The notes: generated from the sequence alone by a model not told the origin. A DNA stretch of 64,000 bases from Bacillota bacterium (GCA_023418475.1 JAEZZO010000079.1:56411-120410), one strand, 5' to 3'; counted from the first letter of the stretch, positions 26,330 through 35,420 are shown. A program made the numbers and translations.

Positions 26330-26601
26330 TATAAATTTCCTCCCAAATAAATTATTTGTGTCATAATGACACATTTTATTACATTATGCCCGAGAGCACA
26401 AGTACAAAAAATGAAATGTTTTTGTCTCTTATTTGACAAATAAGATAAACTGCTAAGCATCTTCACCTATCATGAATATTTTAAGCTGTTGTATCTTCCT
26501 CTGCTGCAGCATAACCTATAATTCCTTATGCAACAAATGCTCAGCCCGGAGCTTTGGCAAGAAACAAGGTATATCAGCCTGTCCAGCTTTTAACAGACTT
26601 T
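26330..26601 (-). other. Long untranslated leader of the bmpA operon
   Basis: Roughly 270 nt lie between the -10 box and the bmpA start. The leader can form several helices, including TTATTTG/CAAATAA near 26440-26456. I searched by eye for purine, preQ1 and other riboswitch cores and found none that match. An unrecognised RNA regulator is possible. Confidence 0.35.
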
Positions 26602-26630
26602 AGTATAACCATTTCAAAGTAGCTTGTCAA
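26602..26630 (-). promoter_or_regulatory. SigmaA promoter of the bmpA-nupOPQ operon
   Basis: On the minus strand TTGACA (26630-26625) is separated by exactly 17 nt from TATACT (26607-26602). This is a near-consensus promoter reading toward bmpA. Confidence 0.75.
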
Positions 26631-26695
26631 TCGTTATAGGCACTGGTTGATTTATTATAATTTCTAAATTATTTCTTTATCTCTGCTTATAGGTT

Positions 26696-27255
26696 ACATT
26701 TCGACAGCTTCATACCATCGGTCTTTCTTTGGCTTTATCTGTCTTCTCGGCATTCTTTCGGATTTTTTCTTATCCTGATACATTTCCTCTATTAAATCTC
26801 CTTCAGCCTTATTCCTTTATACTCCTTAGGATGGATCAATTTTTCTGTTTTCATACGTCCCTTTGCTTTTACAATCTCGTCCTTATACTGCGGCAGCCAG
26901 ATTTCTCCGGCTCTTTCATCCAATTTGGAAATCCTCTTCAAACTAGTTTCTGCCTTCTCATAAGATACTAAGATACCCTCCGGTCTCACCATTAATCAAG
27001 GTTCCAAGGTCAATCCCCTTTTCCACCTCACCCGGACATTACCGATATCATGCAGCATATTCTGAGAAAGATGCCCGTTTGATTCAATTAATAATACCCA
27101 AAGTTTTTCAGGATATCAATTCTGACTTTTTCTGTCTGTGAGAGCTGTTCATCTGTCTCATACACCGCAAGCACCTTTGAAAGCATGTCCTCACTCTTAT
27201 GCTTCACAGAAATAAACCAGATATCGAAAGCGTAAGAGAAATAACCCGTTGTTTT
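26696..27255 (-). pseudogene. Decayed GH4 glycosidase gene (LplD/alpha-galacturonidase-like)
   Basis: Pieces of one GH4 protein can be read in successive minus-strand frames. TEKVRIDILKNFGYY (ending at a stop at 27088) is followed in the next frame by ESNGHLS, then VEKGIDLGTLINGETGGYL near 26970-27025, then FPNWMKEPEK in another frame. The order FGYY-x-TESNGHLSEY...INGETGGYL is the GH4 LplD-type pattern. At least three frameshifts and loss of both ends make it non-functional. Below about 26930 short open frames continue to 26696 without recognisable similarity. Confidence 0.6.
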
Positions 27256-27282
27256 TAGGGTTTCATTAAAAAGAATATAAGC

Positions 27283-28254
27283 TTATTCCATAACCGAAGT
27301 TCCTGTATTTAAATAGGAAGGACCTGTATCTTTTCCAAGTATCGCTGCCACAGCTTGAGCCATACCAAGATAACCCATTGTATATTCATTTTGTACGATA
27401 AGTGCCTTTAGACTGCCTTCCCCCAATAGCTTCAGCATCATGTCCGTATCATCAAAACCGATTCCGGTTAATTTATCATTTCCTTCTTTGATTGCTAAAC
27501 CAACTCCTTCACCAGTACCCTGATTAATCCCGATTATACCAACTATATCACTATTCTCCCTGATCAGCTGATTGGCTGCTTCTTTGGCTGCATCTACTGA
27601 TCCATCCGTATAAAGTGTGTCTGGAAGAGTAAATTTTGCATCTTCTAAAATAACTTTTCGAAATCCGGCTTCACGCTGCTGTGTATTTTCTTTCGATTCT
27701 ACACTGACAATTCCTATAGTTCCCTTTGTAATATTCTGTTTTTGCAGCAGGGAAAGCATTGTTCGTCCTGCGCTTTCTCCTGCCTGATAATTATCAGAAG
27801 ATAACGTTGTAATAGCTTCCTCATAGGCAGGAGAATCTACATAGATAATCTTTACTCCTCTTGCCTTGGCATCTTCAATAACGCCCGCTATTTTTTTTGG
27901 GTCATCTGCTGCGACAAGAAGAGCATTTGCACCATTATTAACAGCGTTTTCAATTATTTCAATTTGTTTTTCCACAGATCTGACATCCGGTGCATTCCAT
28001 ATGTATTGTACTCCGATTGCCTTAGCCATATCACCTGCACCCTTGTCAACGATATGCCAATACGGCGTTTTATCCACTGTAATCAGGTAAACCTTATAAT
28101 ACTGTACCAGCGATGAAGATGTCTGTATATAAGGCTCACTGCCACGATACCATATTATAAAAATATAAAAAGCAAACATAATAACAAGGAAATTAGTTAG
28201 AAAATAAATAGGTTTTTCAAACCCAGAGCTGATGAAGGAATTATTTTTATGCAT
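27283..28254 (-). CDS. Membrane-anchored sugar-binding protein (RbsB/periplasmic-binding type 1)
   Basis: A 323-residue protein with a hydrophobic segment at about 17-35 (PIYFLTNFLVIMFAFYIFIIWY) lacking a lipobox or clear cleavage site, so it is probably held in the membrane by an uncleaved anchor. The rest is a ribose-binding-type fold: KVYLITVDKTPYWHIV, ANALLVAADDPKKI, VKIIYVDSPAYEEA, GIIGINQGTGEGVG, GIGFDDTD. No ABC permease or ATPase and no chemoreceptor is adjacent. In related clostridia such orphan proteins often accompany sensor kinases; none is seen here. The ribosome site is weak (AGAGG, about 13 nt). Confidence 0.8.
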   Translation of the reverse strand: MHKNNSFISSGFEKPIYFLTNFLVIMFAFYIFIIWYRGSEPYIQTSSSLVQYYKVYLITVDKTPYWHIVDKGAGDMAKAIGVQYIWNAPDVRSVEKQIEIIENAVNNGANALLVAADDPKKIAGVIEDAKARGVKIIYVDSPAYEEAITTLSSDNYQAGESAGRTMLSLLQKQNITKGTIGIVSVESKENTQQREAGFRKVILEDAKFTLPDTLYTDGSVDAAKEAANQLIRENSDIVGIIGINQGTGEGVGLAIKEGNDKLTGIGFDDTDMMLKLLGEGSLKALIVQNEYTMGYLGMAQAVAAILGKDTGPSYLNTGTSVME

Positions 28255-28376
28255 TACAATCTAATGCCTCTTAATTAATCTGTTTGTATTATTATATTCC
28301 TTACCGCTATAATTTAACTTAGATAATTTTTAATTCGAGAATTTATATAGCTTTATCCGGGAAAAAGAATATATTT

Positions 28377-28414
28377 AGAGCTAAGTACACACAACATTTT
28401 ATGCACTTAGCTCT
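28377..28414. terminator. Terminator-like stem-loop downstream of the aldolase gene
   Basis: AGAGCTAAGT (28377-28386) pairs perfectly with ACTTAGCTCT (28405-28414). The T-run (CTCTTTT) is on the plus strand only, while the flanking genes are both on the minus strand, so its direction does not fit a simple terminator of the aldolase gene. Confidence 0.4.
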
Positions 28415-28446
28415 TTTCCAATAGATGATATAATTTTTAATTCTTT

Positions 28447-29091
28447 CTACTCACCCTGTCTAAATTTCTTAACAATTGCTACTGCTTCTTTCGTCAGGCG
28501 TGTGATAGTATCAAAATCGCCCTGTTGGATTAATTCATTTTTCACCATCCAACTACCGCCACATGCGAAAATCTTCGGAAAGGAAAGATATTCCTCGATA
28601 TTAGCAGGACTAATTCCTCCTGACGGCATAAAACAAATATCGCCATAAGGAGCCGACATTGCTTTTATCATAGGCAAGCCACCGGCCTCTTTCGCCGGAA
28701 AGAATTTTACCGCTTCCAGTCCATTTTCGATAGCCAGTTCAATATCACTGGGATTACTGCACCCGGGAAGTATCATTATTCCCTTACTTACACAGTAGCT
28801 GACCGTTCTGGGATTTAGACCGGGACTTACGATAAAGCTTGCTCCTGCCGCAGCAGCTTCATCAACCTGCTTTGCATTTAAAACAGTACCTGCACCGATT
28901 AACATCTCAGGAAATTCACTTGTCATAATCTTTATAGCTTCAGCAGCTGCCTTGGTACGAAAAGTAATCTCCGCCACCGGCAATCCTCCTTCACACAGAG
29001 CTTTCGCCAGCGGTCTCGCTGCCTGTGCATCCTCCAGTACAACTACCGGTACAATTCCATATTGCTTTATTTGTTCTAATAATGAGTTCAT
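28447..29091 (-). CDS. eda: KDPG/KHG aldolase
   Basis: A class I aldolase of 214 residues that cleaves 2-keto-3-deoxy-6-phosphogluconate to pyruvate and glyceraldehyde-3-phosphate. Key parts are PVAEITFRTKAAAEAI (Glu catalytic region, about 35-50), MLIGAGTVLN, FIVSPGLNP, and VKFFPAKEAGG, where the Lys forms the Schiff base; FMPSGGI binds phosphate. The length is standard. The ATG at 29091 has AGGAGG 7 nt upstream and is preferred over the ATG two codons before it. No kdgK or uronate isomerase gene is adjacent, but the decayed GH4 galacturonidase-like gene nearby suggests a former uronate locus. An AraC regulator is divergent. Confidence 0.93.
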   Translation of the reverse strand: MNSLLEQIKQYGIVPVVVLEDAQAARPLAKALCEGGLPVAEITFRTKAAAEAIKIMTSEFPEMLIGAGTVLNAKQVDEAAAAGASFIVSPGLNPRTVSYCVSKGIMILPGCSNPSDIELAIENGLEAVKFFPAKEAGGLPMIKAMSAPYGDICFMPSGGISPANIEEYLSFPKIFACGGSWMVKNELIQQGDFDTITRLTKEAVAIVKKFRQGE

Positions 29092-29377
29092 TATCATTCC
29101 TCCTGCTGTAAATAAGTGTATTTGATTTAGCTGCTGATAAACTAAGGTAACACAATAACCTATAGCAGTAAAATCATAAATTATTAGTCCATTTTACATT
29201 TAGCATGTTTTGTTTCGATTGTCCATTAATTATAATGATAACATATAAGATTTCCGTTTTCCTGCGTTATATTAACCTTAATGTTGCAAATAATGAACAA
29301 CTAATTTATAATGATAGCAGTTATGTTTCCCTTAACAATTTTCCCGGGTGACTACCTGCACCGAAGAAAGGTATGAT

Positions 29378-30238
29378 TTGATTATGAAAGAATTCAACTC
29401 GTGTAAGGCTGCTATGGATTCCTGTATCTCAAAGCAATACTTTGCCATCGCACATTTATATAACAACGAAAAACCAATGGATATACATATTCATGATTGC
29501 TGTGAAATTTATTTTTCTGTCTCAGGCGGCAAGCAATTTTTAATTGATAATCGCTTTTATAACATCAAGCCCGGAGATATTTTCTTTATTAATCAATATG
29601 AAAGCCATCATCTGACACAGATTGATCAGGAAATTCACGAACGAATTGTTCTCTCGATCTCTTCTGATTATTTAACGTCTATTTCCTCATCGTCAACTGA
29701 TCTTAATCAATGCTTTTTCAGTAAAGGCAAGGTTAATCATAAATTATCATTAAGTCTGCATGATCAAAAACGCTTTCTGTACTTTATTCACAAAATTTGC
29801 AGTACCGGAGGTTACGGAGAGGAATTAATCGAACAGGCAGCATTCACGGAGCTAATGGTCTTCCTGAACAGACTTTTATATATGAATAAAGAGCAAAGCA
29901 CACCGACAGAATTATCCAGATATCATCAACAGGTAGATAGTATACTAACCTATATCAATCAGAATATGCAGGATAGCTTATCCATAAATGATTTATCAGA
30001 ACACTTCTACTTAAGTGCTTCTTATCTCTGCCGAATTTTTAAAGCAGCAACCGGTACCACAATTAATAAATATATTATTGCGAAAAGACTAACGATTGCA
30101 AAATCACTGCTGGCACAGGGTTATACGGTAAATGAAGCCTGTGATTTATGCGGTTTTCGTGATTACAGTAATTTCTTAAAATCCTTTACAAAAGCAGTAG
30201 GAGTATCTCCCAAAAAATATGCCCGTTTTGTTTCATAG
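29378..30238 (+). CDS. AraC-family regulator with cupin domain
   Basis: A 286-residue regulator. The cupin arm lies at about 25-110 (MDIHIHDCCEIYFSVSGGKQFLIDN, IKPGDIFFINQYESHH). The C-terminal helix-turn-helix pair covers about 180-285 (LSINDLSEHFYLSASYLCRIFK; VNEACDLCGFRDYSNFLKSF; VSPKKYARF). The frame is open from GTG at 29348, but no ribosome site precedes it; AAAGG at 29367-29371 fits TTG at 29378 (6 nt) or ATG at 29384 (12 nt). It is divergent from the KDPG aldolase gene and convergent with the next AraC gene. Control of eda is the simplest inference. Confidence 0.85.
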   Translation: MIMKEFNSCKAAMDSCISKQYFAIAHLYNNEKPMDIHIHDCCEIYFSVSGGKQFLIDNRFYNIKPGDIFFINQYESHHLTQIDQEIHERIVLSISSDYLTSISSSSTDLNQCFFSKGKVNHKLSLSLHDQKRFLYFIHKICSTGGYGEELIEQAAFTELMVFLNRLLYMNKEQSTPTELSRYHQQVDSILTYINQNMQDSLSINDLSEHFYLSASYLCRIFKAATGTTINKYIIAKRLTIAKSLLAQGYTVNEACDLCGFRDYSNFLKSFTKAVGVSPKKYARFVS

Positions 30239-30249
30239 CAGGGCTAATT

Positions 30250-31110
30250 TTATTTTTTTAAACTTCTGTAACTTTTGGGAGACATTCCGTAAACCTTCTT
30301 AAACACATTACTAAAATACAGCTGGTCGGAATATCCCATAAAATCGCTGATTTCATTAATAAGCAGTGACGTTTCACGCAGAAGCTTCGCGGCTTCATTC
30401 ATGCGCAGATTCGTATGGTATTCTACAATTTTTTGTCCGGTCTTTTTCTTAAATATCGAACACATATGCTTATAGCTAAGATTGGTACATGAAATCAAAT
30501 CCTGTGCCTGTAAGGATGTATGCGTATGACTCTCCAGGTATTTAATCATAGTGAGTACTGTATCTTTTTTCTCTGTTTGCAGCAGATGATTTTCTGTCTG
30601 ATAGCAATCCAGCAAAATCTCTTTCAACAATAAATTCAAGTAAGGTGCCCGTACAGGATCCGCAGAATGAAACAGAGCAGCAAGACGCAGCAGTTTTCCC
30701 TCCAATCTGTTCCCGTTCAATAATTGCAATAATTTTGGAAGTGTTACTCTATAATCACAGGCTTCCGGTGTAAATTCCTGATTCTGTATATGCGTCGAAT
30801 AAGGAATAAAATCGTTCTGCTCTTCCGGTGCTTCCTTTAACGTAAAATGGACATAAATCCAGGCACTCCCGTTCTCAATCATATGCTCACCCCAGTGGTG
30901 CAAACCACTCTTTAGAAAAAAAAGCGTGCCCGGCGTAAGCCTATACTCCTCTCCTTCTTCCACTACAGGAATACATCCTTTTATAATATAAATCAAAACA
31001 TGATAATTCAGTTTCCTGTCCGCATGCCGGAAAGGCCTTGCATCCAGAACATGATCCGCCGTGTGTACATAGGGTATCTCATTGAATGACATTTTAATTC
31101 GATGGTCCAT
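30250..31110 (-). CDS. AraC-family regulator, divergent from GH127
   Basis: A 286-residue regulator with a cupin arm (HVLIYIIKGCIPVVEEGEEYRL, GTLFFLKSGLHHWGEH; about 35-80) and a C-terminal AraC helix-turn-helix pair at about 185-285 (LQAQDLISCTNLSYKHMCSIFK; INEISDFMGYSDQLYFSNVF; MSPKSYRSLK). It is divergent from the GH127 gene with a 263-nt shared intergenic region and is its likely activator. No strong ribosome site precedes the first ATG; the ATG six codons in is an alternative start. Confidence 0.88.
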   Translation of the reverse strand: MDHRIKMSFNEIPYVHTADHVLDARPFRHADRKLNYHVLIYIIKGCIPVVEEGEEYRLTPGTLFFLKSGLHHWGEHMIENGSAWIYVHFTLKEAPEEQNDFIPYSTHIQNQEFTPEACDYRVTLPKLLQLLNGNRLEGKLLRLAALFHSADPVRAPYLNLLLKEILLDCYQTENHLLQTEKKDTVLTMIKYLESHTHTSLQAQDLISCTNLSYKHMCSIFKKKTGQKIVEYHTNLRMNEAAKLLRETSLLINEISDFMGYSDQLYFSNVFKKVYGMSPKSYRSLKK

Positions 31111-31373
31111 TCTCTATCTATAGGAAATAGGATAATTCCCATATGCTCCCTTCCATAGTTTAATCTGTAATTTGCATTCGCACGAATTAGCTTGCTGTAT
31201 AAAATCCATACCCTGTAATGATGTAATCGGAATATATTATATATATACCTGAATTTTATATATTTTCTGTTAGTTCCATATGATTATAATATATATATCA
31301 AGTTTCATCAAGTACGAAACATCCAATTAAAACAGTAACCAGATATTTCTATTCAAAGGAAAGGAGATTTACA

Positions 31374-33224
31374 ATGATCGAATTAAAAGGAACTGCAGTA
31401 CAAATATTCGAAGAGGATTTGCTCCGGAGAGAAAAAGCAAATACAGCTTACATGATGAATTTGGATAAGGATAAACTTCTTCTGAATTTCAAACTGGAGG
31501 CCGGACGTTTTTGTGAAGATACGAATATACATGGTGGCTGGGAGACGCCAACCTGCCAACTCCGCGGACATTTTCTCGGCCATTGGCTATCTGCTGCTGC
31601 GATGCATTACTATGCATCCGGTGATCAGGAAATCAAAGCAAAAGCGGATGCAATTGTAAAAGAACTGGCTATCTGCCAGGTTGAAAACGGAGGCGAGTGG
31701 GTGGCCTCCATTCCCGAAAAATATTTATATTGGATTGCAAAAGGAAAAAGTATATGGGCTCCGCATTATACCATTCATAAGACATTTATGGGATTATTGG
31801 ATATGTACCAGTATACCGGTAATCAGCAGGCACTGGAAGTAGCTGTTAATTTTTCAAAATGGTTTTACAATTGGAGTGGCACATTTACAAAGGAAGATTT
31901 TGACGACATTCTTGACGTTGAGACAGGTGGAATGCTGGAAATCTGGGTACAGTTATACGAATTCACGAAAAATAAGATGTATCTGACCCTGATGGAGCGA
32001 TATTATCGTGGTCGTTTATTTGATGGTCTGCTAGAAGGCAGGGATATGCTTACTAATATGCATGCCAATACCACGATTCCGGAGATAATCGGATGTGCCA
32101 GAGCCTATGATGTTACCGGTGATTCAAAATGGAGAGCAATTACTGAGGCTTATTGGAAATGCGCAGTCACTGACCGCGGATTTTTTGTGACAGGAGCTCA
32201 AACCTGCGGTGAAATCTGGACGCCTAAAAAGGAATTTTCGAGCCGTTTAGGGGAAAAAGGCCAGGAGCACTGTACTATTTATAATATGATTCGCCTGGCA
32301 GACTTTTTACTGCGCTGGACAAAGGATTCGATTTATGCAGATTATATTGAGAGGAACCTCTATAACGGTATTATGGCCCAGGGTTATTGGCAAGGAAACT
32401 TTACACACGGCTTTAAGAGCGATTATCCTGTTACAGGGTTACTCACTTATTTTCTGCCTTTGATGGCTGGCGGCCGTAAGGGTTGGAGTAGTGAAACGAA
32501 CGATTTCTTCTGCTGCCACGGAACCCTTGTACAGGCTAATTCTGCTTTTAACCGATATATTTATTATCAAAATCATGAGGAATTTTATGTCAATCAGTTT
32601 TTTGATTCAGAAGTGAAGTTTACAGTGGAGGGAAAACAAATAACGCTTACACAAAAGAAGGATACCCTGTCCGGCAGCTTTCATAATTCCAGCACTTCCT
32701 CCGGATTACAGTCGATTAATATAAATACAGCGAAATATGCACATAATCCCGATTGCTTCGTAGAGCAGTATAAACTCCGGGTTTCCGAATCGGTTAAAAT
32801 GAAGCTAAAGATCCGCGTTCCTTCTTGGCTGCAGGGTGAAGCTGAAATTGCGGTAAACAATGAGAGCATCTTATCTCCTCAAATCGATTCCGGTTATATT
32901 GTACTGGACAGAGAATGGAATGATATGGATGAAATTTGGCTTATGTATCCCTATGGAATTGAAGTTGTTCCCTTGCCGGATGATAAGAATATGATTGCTT
33001 TTACCTACGGTCCAAAGGTATTGGCCGGAATATGCAGCGAAGAACGTATGCTGTATATCAATAAAGCTTCTTCCGATTTCCTGATCCACGATAATGAGCG
33101 TGAATGGTCAAACTGGAAGCCTACCTTCCGTACAAAGGGACAGGACCGCGGAATTTTCTTCAAACCATTAGCAGAGATAGGATACGAAAAATACGAGATC
33201 TATTTTCCTGTAACATACCTGTAA
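31374..33224 (+). CDS. GH127 beta-L-arabinofuranosidase
   Basis: A 616-residue enzyme of family GH127 (former DUF1680), which removes beta-L-arabinofuranose from plant hydroxyproline-rich glycoproteins or arabinans. The N-terminal (alpha/alpha)6 barrel shows FLGHWLSAAAMHYYASGD (about 65-82) and the QVENGGEWVAS region. The zinc/catalytic cluster is present: Glu and Cys in EHCTIYNM (about 300) and the Cys pair in FFCCHGT (about 380), the thioether-like nucleophile region of the family. Beta-sandwich domains complete the C-terminus. No signal peptide is seen, so it acts on imported oligosaccharides. GGAAAGGAG precedes the ATG. An AraC regulator is divergent. Confidence 0.9.
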   Translation: MIELKGTAVQIFEEDLLRREKANTAYMMNLDKDKLLLNFKLEAGRFCEDTNIHGGWETPTCQLRGHFLGHWLSAAAMHYYASGDQEIKAKADAIVKELAICQVENGGEWVASIPEKYLYWIAKGKSIWAPHYTIHKTFMGLLDMYQYTGNQQALEVAVNFSKWFYNWSGTFTKEDFDDILDVETGGMLEIWVQLYEFTKNKMYLTLMERYYRGRLFDGLLEGRDMLTNMHANTTIPEIIGCARAYDVTGDSKWRAITEAYWKCAVTDRGFFVTGAQTCGEIWTPKKEFSSRLGEKGQEHCTIYNMIRLADFLLRWTKDSIYADYIERNLYNGIMAQGYWQGNFTHGFKSDYPVTGLLTYFLPLMAGGRKGWSSETNDFFCCHGTLVQANSAFNRYIYYQNHEEFYVNQFFDSEVKFTVEGKQITLTQKKDTLSGSFHNSSTSSGLQSININTAKYAHNPDCFVEQYKLRVSESVKMKLKIRVPSWLQGEAEIAVNNESILSPQIDSGYIVLDREWNDMDEIWLMYPYGIEVVPLPDDKNMIAFTYGPKVLAGICSEERMLYINKASSDFLIHDNEREWSNWKPTFRTKGQDRGIFFKPLAEIGYEKYEIYFPVTYL

Positions 33225-33548
33225 GCAGTACCCTTACAACTTTCGAAATTAATAGGAAAGTCTATCGTTCATTTACCAGGTGGATAAGCGTGAAGAGAAC
33301 AAATCTTCATGCTTCTTCCCCTATTTATTCAGATTCCGCTTTGGCACATCCTGAAAGCTTGTTAATTTATTCATCTATATAACCTAAATGAGGTTTTGAA
33401 GCCTGATCTATTTATAAAATGAATATCCATAGAAATTACTATTTATATAAAAATACTTCCATCCCTTTATCATAAAAGATTATACTATTGAAATGATTTC
33501 ATGACAACAGATATGAGACATTATAAAAGAAAGGTAACTAAGAATGTT
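33225..33548. other. Gene-free interval
   Basis: AT-rich DNA between GH127 and the frameshifted DUF6951 gene. A TATACT box at about 33483 could serve the latter. No terminator or gene is clear. Confidence 0.4.
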
Positions 33549-33868
33549 ATGAAGAAAGTAACTATAAACCCCGGAATCTGTAATCTGATTACTTCCGTAA
33601 TTGCCACTTCAGAGGATCAGATGGAAGTAACCTTAAACGTAACCTCCGGATGCGAGGCTGTCAAAAAAATGATGCTGGAACTTGGCGATACCTTTGATGC
33701 TTATGAAATATGTCTTACTAGACCTGGACATGGCCCTTTTTATGAATATGCTGCGGCAAATTTCCCAGGTCATGCATCATGCCCCGCCATAGCCGGTATT
33801 TTAAATGCGCCGAAGTGGAATGTCGGCTTGCTCTCGAGCAGGATGCTATTATACATTTTGAAGAATAA
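33549..33868 (+). pseudogene. DUF6951-like small protein gene with a single frameshift
   Basis: The frame starting at ATG 33549 encodes a small Cys-containing protein (VTINPGICNLITSVIATSED, VTSGCEAVKKMMLEL, HASCPAIAGILNA) that fits the DUF6951 family. After LNA (about 33805) the frame runs on into unlikely hydrophobic text and overlaps the hydrogenase gene. Shifting by one base gives AEVECRLALEQDAIIHFEE and a stop at 33866-33868, a natural family-like end that leaves 25 nt before the hydrogenase stop. One base appears missing near 33806-33812 (AATGCGCCGAAG). Either a true frameshift mutation or a sequencing error. Confidence 0.75.
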
Positions 33869-33893
33869 AGCATTTCAATTGATCTTAGTCCTT

Positions 33894-35363
33894 CTATTCT
33901 ATATCCGCTATCTGAAAACTTTTATCGAACACGGAAATAGCCGTTGAAATAGTTTTTTCAACCGCCTGATGACCAAAGAGTGCTACCAGGTTCTTATCCT
34001 TTGAGCTATGGGAGAGACAAGCCGGTCCGCCGATGCATCCTCCTTCACATATCATACCTTCGACAAAATTTTCAGCCAACATTCCTTTATTCGCTTTCAG
34101 TAATGCCGTCTTGCATTCGGAAATACCATTACAAATAAGAGGCTTGCAGGTAAACTCCTCCGGTGCTGTCTTTCGTTCGGTCAATGCCTGTTCAACTGCC
34201 TGGGTTAAGCCACCGGAATGAGCAAAAATACGTCCAAAGTATGAGGCATTATCCAGTGCGGTTTCCTCCATGGATTCTAGCTCAATATTTCTTGCATTGA
34301 ACATAGCCTGCATTTCCTCAAAGGTCAATACACAATCCACATATTCTCTTACGCCTTCCTTCTGGCGTTCTGCTTTCTTCGCAATACAGGGGCCAATAAA
34401 AACTACCCTGCCGGTTGGATCCATCTGCTTGATTACCTTAGCGATCTGTGCCATCGGAGAAAGGTTGTGCGAGATATGTTGTGTCAGCGCAGGATAATTT
34501 TTTTCAATATATTGTACAAAGGCCGGGCAGCAGGAGGAGGTTAGAAAACCTTTTTGAACAAGCTCTTCTGCTTCCATTGCTGCAACCATATCTGCTCCCA
34601 GTGCTGCTTCCACAACAGAATGAAATCCGATCTGTTTAATGGCGGTTATTACTTTTCCTGTTGTAATCTCCGGAATATTGGCATACTGGCTGACAAGTGA
34701 CGGGGCAACAATGGCATAAATTTTATATATTTTATTATTGCCAGCTTCCCGTATCATCCGAATAGCCTGCGTAATATAGGATTTATCCATAATAGCTCCA
34801 AATGGACAATGGTAGACACAGGCTCCGCAGGAGATACATTTTTCATCTTTAATCACAGCTTTCTTACTGTCCTTATCGATCGAAATTGCATTAACCTTAC
34901 AAGCATTGACGCAGGGACGGGTATGCTTCACGATGGCACTGTAAGAGCAGACTGCGACACACTTGCCGCATTCCACACACTTGTTTTTCTCTATCACAGC
35001 CCTTCTGTTTACGATTGTAATTGCATCCTTCGGGCAGACATTCGCACACTTGTGCGCAATACATCCGCGGCAGGACTGTGTAACTTCAATGCCATCAACC
35101 GGGCATTCATCACAGGCAATTTTTAATACTTCTACCATATTTACTTCTTTGGGATTACCGCCAAGTGCAAGCTTTACGCGCTCCCCTACAATTGCTCTTT
35201 CCTTATAGATACAGCAGCGCATCCTTGCTTCTCCCTCCGGAACAATTGTTTCTGCAACATCCAGCAAATTTTCAGCTGTTAATTCATTTTGAAAGGCAAG
35301 CTTCGCTATTTCTGTAAGCACCTCATATTTTAATTGCTGAACATCATTATCAAAATAAGTCAT
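33894..35363 (-). CDS. Monomeric [FeFe] hydrogenase, group B
   Basis: A 489-residue ferredoxin-linked hydrogenase. The N-terminal half carries ferredoxin-like Cys clusters (CRGCIAHKCANVCP, CVECGKCVAVC, CISCGACVYHCP; about 95-190) plus an extra CDEC motif. The H-cluster domain has the three loops in group B form: TSCCPAF (L1), FIGPCIAKKAE (L2) and EGGCIGGPACLSH (L3), instead of the group A TSCCPGW and GGGQP. It should exchange electrons with ferredoxin; group B enzymes are common in gut and soil clostridia and their in vivo direction is little studied. No maturase genes (hydEFG) are in the window. AAGGAG precedes the ATG. Confidence 0.92.
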   Translation of the reverse strand: MTYFDNDVQQLKYEVLTEIAKLAFQNELTAENLLDVAETIVPEGEARMRCCIYKERAIVGERVKLALGGNPKEVNMVEVLKIACDECPVDGIEVTQSCRGCIAHKCANVCPKDAITIVNRRAVIEKNKCVECGKCVAVCSYSAIVKHTRPCVNACKVNAISIDKDSKKAVIKDEKCISCGACVYHCPFGAIMDKSYITQAIRMIREAGNNKIYKIYAIVAPSLVSQYANIPEITTGKVITAIKQIGFHSVVEAALGADMVAAMEAEELVQKGFLTSSCCPAFVQYIEKNYPALTQHISHNLSPMAQIAKVIKQMDPTGRVVFIGPCIAKKAERQKEGVREYVDCVLTFEEMQAMFNARNIELESMEETALDNASYFGRIFAHSGGLTQAVEQALTERKTAPEEFTCKPLICNGISECKTALLKANKGMLAENFVEGMICEGGCIGGPACLSHSSKDKNLVALFGHQAVEKTISTAISVFDKSFQIADIE

Positions 35364-35420
35364 CTTTTACGCTCCTTTTCTATCTTCATTCTACTGTTAT
35401 ATCACATTGATTGGAAAGAT

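Noticed and set aside
26330..26601. A purine or preQ1 riboswitch in the bmpA leader
   Set aside because: The conserved cores of these classes could not be found on the minus strand; only a generic long leader can be claimed.
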